From: Akkermansiaceae bacterium
GTDB lineage: Bacteria; Verrucomicrobiota; Verrucomicrobiia; Verrucomicrobiales; Akkermansiaceae
Direction of reading: 5' to 3'
NCBI GenBank assembly: GCA_017798145.1
Contig: CP059069.1
Location: 1,535,226 to 1,599,225, forward strand
DNA length: 64,000 nt
The position numbers and the translations under genes were made by a program. Each line of letters starts with the position of its first letter. Positions within the stretch are counted from its first letter, which is position 1. This document shows, piece by piece, positions 53,949-62,250 of the stretch. The notes beneath the pieces were generated by a model. That model ran no database searches and had not been told where the DNA came from. It saw nothing but the letters and a program-made list of their open reading frames with translations.

Positions 53949-56627
53949 ATGCTTACCCAACGCCTTTTCCTCCTCCCTCTCTTACTCGGAACGTTCGCAT
54001 TGCGAGCCGCAGCCGCCCCGGTGACCGCCCACGATGCGGATATAGACCGAGTGAGGGCAGAGATCAGGACCGCGCCCACGTCGGCCGAAACCTACCGCGA
54101 GCGCTCGCTCCTGATGTTCCTCTGGCTGGCCTCACTGCAGCAACAGGGCGCGGACACGCATCCGTTTTTCGACATCGATAAAAAATACTACGAACTGGAG
54201 AACGCGGTGCTCAACCGGCAGGGCGCGGCGCGTGAAGAGGCACTGCGCGAGATGAGCCGGATCATCGACGCGGGCTTCGCCAAGCTGGAGGAAATCCAGG
54301 CCAAGCTGAACCGGAACGGCACGATCTACCAACCCTTTACCGCCGACCCCGCGACGGCCCCAACCGGCGGCGACATGGAGGCGGATTGGCCGATGTTCCA
54401 GGGCAACAAGCACAACACCGGCCACACCAACGCGCCCGGCCCGAAGACGGGGGAGCTGGCTTGGAAATTTCCGGTGGGTCTCGGTTGGTATGCGCGGCCG
54501 ACTGTCGAGGGCGACCGGGTCTATGTCGCTTCCCCCGGCATGCACACCACGAGTCTCTGCCTCGACATGGAGACCGGAAATGAGATCTGGAAGTCCACCC
54601 AGATGCATCCGCTTTTCGGCATCTACAAATACCCGGCGATCATGTCCACGCCGGTGATCGCGGGCGACAGGATCATCCTGCGCGAGGTCAACAGCCACGG
54701 CGGCAACGAAGGCCAGGCGCGCAACCTCGTTTACCTCGACAAGAACACCGGCAAGACCCTTTCGCGGAAATTCGCCGGGCACATCGACTACCGCACGCAG
54801 CTGGCACCGGTGGCCAGCAACGGGAAATACACGGTCTATCCCTTCGGCGTCCACGACATCTACGGCTACCCCGCCGTTTGCCAGAATTTCAACCGCCTGA
54901 TCTGCGCGGACGCGGACAACGAACGCAGGCTATGGGACTTCAACGTCGGCGATATCGATGCCCTCGCCGAGCCGGTGATGACCGAGGATCGCGTGCTGCA
55001 AGGCACCAGCGAAGGCTACCTGTATTCGCTGAAACTGGCCGGCACCAACAGGCATGACCTGGTCGCCTGGAAATTCCACGCGGAGGGTGCGGTAAATACG
55101 GCGGTCACAGTAGCAGGCGGAAACGTCTTTTTCGGATCGAACGGCGGCGTGCTCTACGCGCTCAAGGAATCCGACGGATCGCTCGTCTGGGAAACACGCG
55201 TGGAGGCACCCGAAAAAGGCGCGCGCAAGCAATTCACTGTCCCGCTTTTCCTCGACGGGAAAATCTACGTCGGCGGAGCGAACAAGCATCTCTATTGCCT
55301 CGACGCCAAATCCGGAGAGATCGAATGGAAGACCAAGTTGTCCGATTGGATCCGCTCGAAACCGGCGATGACTTCCACGGGACTGCTGGTCGCCAGCGTC
55401 GATGGAAAGATCGCATGCCTGAACAAGACGGATGGAAAGATCCAGTGGAGCAAAACCATCTCCACCCATCAGGTCTACTCCGACCTCGTGAGCGCCGGGG
55501 ACTCCGTGCTGGTCAGCGACAGCGACCTGTGGCTGCGCCGGATCGGTGCCTCGGGCGAAGTCCTCTGGAAACGCAGCCTGCTGAACGCTTACGAAAACGA
55601 AAAGGGCGAGCGCATCTTCACCGATGTGCTTTCCGGCGGCACCTACTACCAATCCAAGCCGACCGCCGCGGACGGCATCGTCTATTTCGGAAACGCGGCC
55701 GGATTCCTTTTCGCTGTCGATGCGGACACGGGTGAGGAGATCTGGAAGTTCGAAATGGGCGGTGCCATCTCGGTGGGTCCCGCCATCGGTGAGGGCAAGG
55801 TTTTCGCCGGACAGCAGGGCGGCGAGCGGTTCTTCTACTGCGTCGATGCGAAAACGGGAGAACTCGTCTGGAAGCAGACGCTTCCCGGTGGCTGGGTCTG
55901 GGGATCGGCGGCCTACGACGACGGCATGGTCTATGTCCCCACCGTCAACGGATACGCCGTCTGCCTCGATGCGAAAACCGGCCACATCGTCTGGATGTAC
56001 CCGACCGCCAAGTCCATCCCAGCGGAACCCGCCATCGACGGCGACCTGGTCTTCTTCGGATCATGGAGCGGTTCGCTCTATGCGTTCGAGAAGAAGACCG
56101 GCGAGATCGTCTGGAAGGTCAACGGCATCGAACTGGATTCCGGGACCCTGATCGCCTACGAGGGGAAAATCTACGTGCCGCACCACGCGAACGTGTTCAT
56201 GAGCTTCGACGCGAAGACCGGAGCCATCCTGAGCGAAGGGAACAAGAACCCGCAGCATGCCGGGAATTTCTCCAACTTCAACGCGACGCCCGCCTTCTTC
56301 GAGAACCGCGCCTACTACACCGCGCGCGTCGGCCAAGGCCTCCGCGGAGTCCCCACCGCCTCACGGATCTATTGCGTGGACACCGAAAACGCCGAGGTGC
56401 TCTGGACCTTCCCCGACGGCGGCGGCCTCTCCGCACCCGCCATCGCCAACGGCCGCGTTTACATCGGCTCCGGGAACACCCCTTTCTTCTACTGCCTCGA
56501 CGCCCTCACCGGAAAACCACTCTGGATCCACAAGTTCAACCAGCGCGTCGAGGAATCCACCCTCTGCATCTATCGCGACAAGGTCTTCGTCCTCGCCGGG
56601 GATGGTTATGTCCACGCGATCAAATGA
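53949..56627 (+). CDS. Exported PQQ-binding-like beta-propeller protein
   Basis: 892 residues. Signal region MLTQRLFLLPLLLGTFAL to AAAAP; an initial helical domain (residues 30-120, DADIDRVRAEIRTAPTSAET). From about residue 140 on (WPMFQGNKHNTGHT) come repeated PQQ-type blades: YCLDAKSGEIEWKTKL, FAVDADTGEEIWKFEM, YCVDAKTGELVWKQTL, YAFEKKTGEIVWKVNG and VCLDAKTGHIVWMY. No classic quinoprotein disulfide or metal site was recognised, so PQQ binding is doubtful. It probably acts as an exported propeller scaffold or sugar-binding protein within the same operon as the oxidoreductase and GH2 genes. Confidence 0.9.
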   Translation: MLTQRLFLLPLLLGTFALRAAAAPVTAHDADIDRVRAEIRTAPTSAETYRERSLLMFLWLASLQQQGADTHPFFDIDKKYYELENAVLNRQGAAREEALREMSRIIDAGFAKLEEIQAKLNRNGTIYQPFTADPATAPTGGDMEADWPMFQGNKHNTGHTNAPGPKTGELAWKFPVGLGWYARPTVEGDRVYVASPGMHTTSLCLDMETGNEIWKSTQMHPLFGIYKYPAIMSTPVIAGDRIILREVNSHGGNEGQARNLVYLDKNTGKTLSRKFAGHIDYRTQLAPVASNGKYTVYPFGVHDIYGYPAVCQNFNRLICADADNERRLWDFNVGDIDALAEPVMTEDRVLQGTSEGYLYSLKLAGTNRHDLVAWKFHAEGAVNTAVTVAGGNVFFGSNGGVLYALKESDGSLVWETRVEAPEKGARKQFTVPLFLDGKIYVGGANKHLYCLDAKSGEIEWKTKLSDWIRSKPAMTSTGLLVASVDGKIACLNKTDGKIQWSKTISTHQVYSDLVSAGDSVLVSDSDLWLRRIGASGEVLWKRSLLNAYENEKGERIFTDVLSGGTYYQSKPTAADGIVYFGNAAGFLFAVDADTGEEIWKFEMGGAISVGPAIGEGKVFAGQQGGERFFYCVDAKTGELVWKQTLPGGWVWGSAAYDDGMVYVPTVNGYAVCLDAKTGHIVWMYPTAKSIPAEPAIDGDLVFFGSWSGSLYAFEKKTGEIVWKVNGIELDSGTLIAYEGKIYVPHHANVFMSFDAKTGAILSEGNKNPQHAGNFSNFNATPAFFENRAYYTARVGQGLRGVPTASRIYCVDTENAEVLWTFPDGGGLSAPAIANGRVYIGSGNTPFFYCLDALTGKPLWIHKFNQRVEESTLCIYRDKVFVLAGDGYVHAIK

Positions 56628-56706
56628 ATCAGGCCTCAAAACCCCATGAATCACTAACATGAATATCCCTCGTCCCTTCCCAAACTTCACGAAAACTCTC
56701 AATCCA

Positions 56707-58419
56707 ATGCCGTCCCCAGCCGCAAGATATATCGGCATACTGCTCCTGGCCTGCGGGCTTTTTCTGTCCGCCGCAACCGTCTGCCGCGCCCAGACCAGCG
56801 CCGATGTCATCGTCTATGGCTCGACTCCCGGCGGCTACTGCGCGGCGATCGGCGCGGCGCGCGAGGGCGCCTCGGTGATCCTGCTCGAACCCACCACCCA
56901 CGTCGGCGGAATGAACACCGGCGGCCTCTGCTTCAGCGACTCCGACCAGATGTATCGCGAGCAGCTGATGGGGCTTTTCCACGAGTGGCACCTGCGCATC
57001 CAGAAGGACTACGAGAGCCGTGGCGTCACCCTGCCCTATGATGTGAACGTGAAAAACCAGGCCACCTGGTCCTACGAGGCCCTTGTCGCGCAGCGAGTGA
57101 CCGATGCCATGCTCGCCGAGGCCGGGGTGAAGGTGCTCACCGGGCGCTACCTGAAATCGGTCACCAGGAACGGCCCGTGCATCACCGGCATCGTCACCGG
57201 CAACGGCACCTTCACCGGGCGGGTTTTCATCGACGGCAGCTACGAGGGCGACCTGATGGCCGCCGCAGGCGTGAGTTGGCGCATCGACCGCGAGAGCCGC
57301 GCCGAATTCGGGGAATCCTACGCCGGACGCCAGTATCCCAAGGCGCGCATGGACATCAACGGTTTCGACGACGAGGGCAAGCCCTTGCCGCTGATCACCG
57401 CCGTCGGGAAAGGCCCCGACGAGATCGGCGACGATGAACTGATGGTTTACAGCTACCGCATTCCCATGACCAAGGACGCGGCCAACAAGGTCGCCATGCC
57501 CGCACCGAAGAATTACGATCCCGCCCGTTTCGAGTTGATCCGCCGCTTCGTGAAACGCCATGGCGAGGGAAAGGTGAGCTTCAGCTACCTGCCGGTGCCC
57601 AACAACAAGATCGACGCCAACAACGCGATCGGCTCGCAGTTTTCCATCGGGCTGATCGGCGGGGCGAAGGACTGGGCCGAGGCGGACGAGGCCGGGCGTG
57701 CGGCGATCCTCGAGGCGCACAAGCAATACACGCTGGAGATGATTCATTTCATGAAAACGGATCCGGTCTTCAGCCAGAAACGGCGCGACGACATCGCCGG
57801 TTGGGGACTCTGCGCGGACGAGTTCGCGGACTACGGCCACTTCCCGCCCCAGCTCTACGTGCGCGCGAGCCGCCGCATGAAGGGCCTGCATGTGATGACC
57901 CAGGCGGACATCCTCGACAACCCCACGAAGCCGGATCCGATCATGGTCGCCTCTTTCCCGCTCGACTCGCACGACTGCCGCCGGGTGGCGATCAAGGGCG
58001 GCGGCGTGATCAACGAGGGCACCATTTTCCCGGTGCGCCAGATGCCGGAGCGGATCGGCTACCCGCATCATGTGCCTTATCGCGCCATCCTCCCGCAGCC
58101 CGCCGAATGCGACAACCTGCTGGTTCCCGTGGCGCTGTCCTGCACCCACGTGGCGATGTCCTCGCTGCGCATCGAGGCGACCTGGATGCTCATCGGCCAG
58201 AGCGCGGGCATCGCGGCGGCGCTGGCGGCCGACCAGGACGTGGCGGTGCAGGATCTGCCTTATGCGAAGCTCAAGCCCCGCCTTGAGGCGCAGGGACAGG
58301 TGCTGACACTGCCCAAGGGCTTCAAGCCGTTCAAGTCGGCGAAAGGCGCCGAACCCGACAAAAGCGGCGTGAAGAAAACCCCGCCCGTTCCCACCGGCAA
58401 GCCGCCCAAGGTGGATTGA
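56707..58419 (+). CDS. FAD-dependent oxidoreductase (FAD_oxidored family), secreted
   Basis: 570 residues from the ATG at 56707 (MPSPAARYIGILLLACGLFL signal); an in-frame ATG at 56659 is possible. The dinucleotide region reads ADVIVYGSTPGGYCAAIGAA with VILLEP at the end of the second strand and THVGGMNTGG after it, the profile of the FAD_oxidored family common in glycan-degradation loci of Verrucomicrobia. Later FIDGSYEGDLMAAAGVSW is also family-typical. The C-terminal tail is rich in Lys and Pro. It is 79 bp after the PQQ-type gene and 21 bp before the GH2 gene. The 53636 remnant is a related copy. Confidence 0.9.
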   Translation: MPSPAARYIGILLLACGLFLSAATVCRAQTSADVIVYGSTPGGYCAAIGAAREGASVILLEPTTHVGGMNTGGLCFSDSDQMYREQLMGLFHEWHLRIQKDYESRGVTLPYDVNVKNQATWSYEALVAQRVTDAMLAEAGVKVLTGRYLKSVTRNGPCITGIVTGNGTFTGRVFIDGSYEGDLMAAAGVSWRIDRESRAEFGESYAGRQYPKARMDINGFDDEGKPLPLITAVGKGPDEIGDDELMVYSYRIPMTKDAANKVAMPAPKNYDPARFELIRRFVKRHGEGKVSFSYLPVPNNKIDANNAIGSQFSIGLIGGAKDWAEADEAGRAAILEAHKQYTLEMIHFMKTDPVFSQKRRDDIAGWGLCADEFADYGHFPPQLYVRASRRMKGLHVMTQADILDNPTKPDPIMVASFPLDSHDCRRVAIKGGGVINEGTIFPVRQMPERIGYPHHVPYRAILPQPAECDNLLVPVALSCTHVAMSSLRIEATWMLIGQSAGIAAALAADQDVAVQDLPYAKLKPRLEAQGQVLTLPKGFKPFKSAKGAEPDKSGVKKTPPVPTGKPPKVD

Positions 58420-58440
58420 TGCCGAAAAAACGGCACCGAC

Positions 58441-60594
58441 ATGTTTCGCATCTTTGACAAATCGACCCAGAAAGGCGGCATCAACATCCGCACTCGGGTG
58501 GAATCAATCCCAATTGGAAATCCCGCAGCAATTGTCGCCCGGGCAGGCGCACTTTCCATCATCATGACCTCTAAATCTCAATTGCTCAATTTCCTCACAA
58601 CCCCTCCGGGATCCCATCTGTCTGCGGCCCGCGTATCCAGCCCAGCGCTACCAACCGGGAGATACCGCGCGGGATCAACTCTCCGTATTCTCATTCCCCT
58701 ATTGATGCTCGGCGCGTCCGGGTGGGCATCGGCGGGAGAACCCATTTCCGGCGAGACAAGCCAGTCGCTCGACGGCGTCTGGCGCTTCACCACCGATGTC
58801 TCGAATCCTCCGGAGTCGTGGGTTGATATGGCCGTCCCGGGAAACTGGGACTCCATGCCTCAGTTTTCGACCTACGTCGGTGTCGGTTGGTATCGGCGGA
58901 TCTTCACGCCGGATCCGGCCTTGCAGGGGAAATCGGTGCGGCTTCATTTCGGCGCGGTCTATCACGAGGCGGAGGTTTTTCTGAACGGCGCAAGCATCGG
59001 CACCCACGTCGGCGGCTACACCCCGTTCGAGTTCGATGTGACGGACAAGCTGGTTTTCGGAAAGCCCAATGAGATCACCGTCAGCGCGGACAACACCTAC
59101 AAGCGCGGTGCCTGGTGGCCGTGGGGCGGCATCAGCCGCAGTGTGAAACTGACCGGCAACAACCCGGTCCGCCTTGTCTTCCAGCACATTCACGGCGACC
59201 CGGATCTCGCGGCCGGCACGGCGGTTGTTTCCGTCAAATACCGCCTCCAGAACACCGCGGCCACCCCGGCGGATGTCACCGTCACTTCCCGGCTCGCCTC
59301 CTGGGACAAGGAACTCGTGAACGCCACCCACACGCTGAAGGCCGGGGAAACCAAGGACGTCTCCGCAAAGTTCAACCTGCCCAAGGAGCAGGTGCGGCTC
59401 TGGCACTTCGACCACCCGGAATTCTATCATCTCGAAACCACCCTGACGGTATCCGGAAATGTGCAGCACGCGGTCAGCGACCGCTTCGGCATCCGCAAGA
59501 TCGAGATCAGTGCCACCGAATTCCGCCTCAACGGCGAGCCGGTTCGGCTCGTCGGCTTCAACCGCGTCGCCGACGATGCGGGCAAATACGGCAACACCGA
59601 ACCCGACGCGCTGGTGAATGGCGATGTCGATCTCATGAAGCGGGCCGGCGCGAACATGCAGCGCATCAACTGCGTGCCGCAGGCGACGAATCTCCTCAAC
59701 CGGATGGACGAAAAAGGGATGATGATCGTCGTCGGCATCCCGGTCTGGGGCGACGATCCGCAGACCACCGTGGTGGACAACCCGCTGACCAAGCAATGGC
59801 TCCGGGAAATGATTGAGCGCGACTACAATCACCCCTGCATCATCGGCTGGGAGGTATCTAACGAATCCTATCAGTATCTCGGCTACCACGAGAACATGAT
59901 GGACTACGTCCGCAAGGAACTCGACCCGCACCGTCTTGTCACCTTCACCTCCTGGAACAGCTACCGCACCGACATCGCGGGAACGGAGAAACAACCGGTC
60001 GAGCAGGCCGACCTGCCCATGATCAACATGTATCGAACCTTCCCGGAAAAGTTCGCCACCCAGGCCGCCCGCTGGCCTAACAAGCCCTTCTTCCTTTCCG
60101 AGTGCGGCATCCGGCAACTTGTGGGAGGCGCCAACGCGGATTTCGATCCGGCCTTCATTCCCGGATGGGAATCCTTCGCGCGGGGTCAGTTCCCCAATCT
60201 TCTTGGCGCCAGCCTGTGGTGTTTCAATGACTACCGCAGCAACTTCCGCAACACCCCGCCCACCGGCTTCCGCTCGTGGGGCGTGGTAGATCAGCACCGG
60301 AAGATCAAACCGGCCTATTACACCATCCGGAAAATGCACAGTCCGGTGGAAATTCTCAAGGTCGATGGCGTCACCGCCACGGTGAAGACGCGCCCGCTCG
60401 GCCACCTTCCCAGCTACACGCTCAAGGGCTACAAGCTGGTGTGGGAGAAGGGCTCACAAAAGGGGGAAATCCCCCTGCCCACCCTCAAGCCGGGGGATCC
60501 CGCCTGGACCGTTGATCTTCCTGTGCCGGGCGTCACCCTCAAATTGGTGACCCCGCTGGGATACGACATCGACGATACCATCGATCGTTCCTAA
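58441..60594 (+). CDS. Glycoside hydrolase family 2 (beta-galactosidase/glucuronidase-like)
   Basis: 717 residues from 58441 (an ATG at 58564 is an alternative start closer to the hydrophobic segment LRILIPLLMLGASGWASAGE). A sugar-binding jelly roll (SLDGVWRFTTDVSNPPESW; VPGNWDS; VGVGWYRRIF; EVFLNGASIGTHVGGYTPF), an Ig-like domain, and a TIM barrel (FRLNGEPVRLVGFNRVADD; NHPCIIGWEVSNESYQYLG) appear in order. With the 58441 start, the acid/base is E475 (in VSNES) and the nucleophile E554 (FFLSECG). It is exported, so it would act on oligosaccharides outside the cytoplasm. Last gene of the second catabolic operon. Confidence 0.93.
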   Translation: MFRIFDKSTQKGGINIRTRVESIPIGNPAAIVARAGALSIIMTSKSQLLNFLTTPPGSHLSAARVSSPALPTGRYRAGSTLRILIPLLMLGASGWASAGEPISGETSQSLDGVWRFTTDVSNPPESWVDMAVPGNWDSMPQFSTYVGVGWYRRIFTPDPALQGKSVRLHFGAVYHEAEVFLNGASIGTHVGGYTPFEFDVTDKLVFGKPNEITVSADNTYKRGAWWPWGGISRSVKLTGNNPVRLVFQHIHGDPDLAAGTAVVSVKYRLQNTAATPADVTVTSRLASWDKELVNATHTLKAGETKDVSAKFNLPKEQVRLWHFDHPEFYHLETTLTVSGNVQHAVSDRFGIRKIEISATEFRLNGEPVRLVGFNRVADDAGKYGNTEPDALVNGDVDLMKRAGANMQRINCVPQATNLLNRMDEKGMMIVVGIPVWGDDPQTTVVDNPLTKQWLREMIERDYNHPCIIGWEVSNESYQYLGYHENMMDYVRKELDPHRLVTFTSWNSYRTDIAGTEKQPVEQADLPMINMYRTFPEKFATQAARWPNKPFFLSECGIRQLVGGANADFDPAFIPGWESFARGQFPNLLGASLWCFNDYRSNFRNTPPTGFRSWGVVDQHRKIKPAYYTIRKMHSPVEILKVDGVTATVKTRPLGHLPSYTLKGYKLVWEKGSQKGEIPLPTLKPGDPAWTVDLPVPGVTLKLVTPLGYDIDDTIDRS

Positions 60595-60722
60595 ATGCTT
60601 TGCTTGGATTTCGACATGATACCTGCCCGCGTCACCGAAGCTCTGTCCCGGCTGTATGCAGGGCCGAACCCGCCTCACACGCCATGATCGAAAGCATCAA
60701 CCATCGCGTCGACCATCGGATG

Positions 60723-60753
60723 AAACCGGTATCGGCGGCGGCCGCCGGTTTTT
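60723..60753 (+). terminator. Terminator-like hairpin after the GH2 gene
   Basis: AAACCGG (60723-60729) can pair with CCGGTTT (60745-60751), with a GC-rich inner loop that can extend the stem, ending in a run of five T. It lies 128 bp after the stop at 60594. The rest of 60595-60857 holds nothing recognisable. Confidence 0.4.
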
Positions 60754-60857
60754 CCGTCACCTGGGCGCGGAGATTTCCATCCACCGGGCATACGATCACA
60801 AATGGCGGGTAGCCGGCCACGCGCGCAGCAGTCCAAGTAAACACGAATGGCGCCGAA

Positions 60858-61931
60858 TCACCTCGGCACCGGCCCGATGGTGCCCCCGTTCACGAATTCC
60901 GAGTGACTCACGACACTGCGGCGGTCGTCCTTGCCGCGGGCGATGTTGTCGGCCCAGCGGCACGCTCGCCGGATCCACGGTTCGCTGTCCCACCGGATAT
61001 GGGCGACGCTCGGCACCCGCCACTCGAAGGTGGGATCCGGGTCATCGCAGACCAGCGAGACGTCATGCGGCACCCGGATTCCCCGCGCGCCAAGGAACTG
61101 CTGCACCACGCTGAACAAGGTCGTTTCCTGGACCACCAGGGCGGTAGGCGGATTCACGCGGAACAATCCCTCCAGGCACTTCTGGAAACCCTCCCGGGTA
61201 TTCTCCCAGCGGGGAAAATGGTAATCGCCCACCTCGATGCCCGCCTCGCCCAGCGTTCGCAGAAAAACCCGCTCGTGATCCACAGGCACAGGCTCCCGCC
61301 GAGACAGGCGTGCGAGAAGGACGATCCTCTTGTGGCCTTGCGCCACCAAGGTGCGCACCACCTCGGCATAGGCATCAAGTTTCTGCGGCCCTCCGCCGGC
61401 GATCGGCAGGTTCTTCATGGATCCGAAAAGCCCGAACACCGGGCGAGGGCCGGCTGCGAACCACTCGATCACCTTGCGGGGAGCCGCCACCACCAGCCAG
61501 ACATCCGCGTGGGTTCTCTCCACGAAGGCCGCCACCCTCCCGACATCCATACCCAGATCGGTGAGGTTTTTCCGCGCGAAAAACGGCGCATGTCCGCCGG
61601 CCGTAAGCCGGTGATGGATTTCCGCGATGTATTCCGCCTGACGGTCGAACGCATCGCCCAGCAGCATGCCGATGCGCAGCGAACGCTTGGCAATCCCATG
61701 TGCCGCCAGAATGCGGCGCGGCTTGCGCTCCCCTTGGTTCCCGAGCACCCCCTCCCGCACCAGCAGGGCAAGTGCCGCCTGCACCGTCTTGGGATTCACG
61801 CCCAGTTCCTTCGCCAGCGCGGTCTCCCCGGGCATCTCCTCCCGCCAAACGCCGCTCTCCAGCCCGGCCCGCAAGTGCTCCGCCACCTGCTCGGCGGCGG
61901 ATCTCAGATGAAATGGTTGCATGTAGTTCAT
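60858..61931 (-). CDS. GntR-type winged-helix regulator with LacI-like sugar-binding domain (paralogue 2)
   Basis: 357 residues from the ATG at 61931 (MNYMQPFHLRSAAEQVAEHL). Winged helix about 8-75 (EEMPGETALAKELGVNPKTV, QAALALLVREGVL) and a type 1 periplasmic-binding fold to the end (LRIGMLLGDAFDRQAEYIAEIHHRL; LVAQGHKRIVLLARLSRREP; FLGARGIRVPHDVSLVC). Similar in length and domain order to the gene at 34954. It converges on the GH2 operon; a repressor of that operon is a natural guess. The ATG at 61931 lies just after GCATTACTTTGGGGTGC, only weakly like the recurrent motif. Confidence 0.9.
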   Translation of the reverse strand: MNYMQPFHLRSAAEQVAEHLRAGLESGVWREEMPGETALAKELGVNPKTVQAALALLVREGVLGNQGERKPRRILAAHGIAKRSLRIGMLLGDAFDRQAEYIAEIHHRLTAGGHAPFFARKNLTDLGMDVGRVAAFVERTHADVWLVVAAPRKVIEWFAAGPRPVFGLFGSMKNLPIAGGGPQKLDAYAEVVRTLVAQGHKRIVLLARLSRREPVPVDHERVFLRTLGEAGIEVGDYHFPRWENTREGFQKCLEGLFRVNPPTALVVQETTLFSVVQQFLGARGIRVPHDVSLVCDDPDPTFEWRVPSVAHIRWDSEPWIRRACRWADNIARGKDDRRSVVSHSEFVNGGTIGPVPR

Positions 61932-62250
61932 TGCACCCCAAAGTAATGCAGCGGTCGAGGATGTTTTTCTTCCAGATAGCCTCGTTGCTGCCTGAATACG
62001 AGGAACTCCATCCAATGGCGATTTTCAGAACAACAAGTCCAACAGAACGAAAACCGCTATCTTAGCCCCTCCAGAAAACGTATCCAATGAATCGCTCGGT
62101 CAAGATTCTTCTTTCCGCCCGCAAATCCCAGGTTCATGACCACCGCCTTGGTTCACCAGGGATGTAAGTAATGGCAATTTCAAACCGTATTCCGTCCCTG
62201 TTTCGCTGGGGAATCGATTCATCAAAATGGGAGAACAACCACACGCAATC
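61932..62250. other. Divergent intergenic region without recognised features
   Basis: About 320 bp between the divergent regulator and the next gene. No repeat unit, tRNA-like fold or coding frame was recognised. It should hold both promoters, but no clear box pair stood out. Confidence 0.35.

Noticed and set aside
57800-57815. GTTGGGGACTC within the FAD-oxidoreductase gene as a motif copy
   Set aside because: Inside coding sequence and missing the TCATCACT half.
61934-61950. Eleventh copy of the recurrent motif before the second regulator
   Set aside because: Only ACTTTGGGG is shared; the flanks differ and it abuts the start codon, so it is likely chance.
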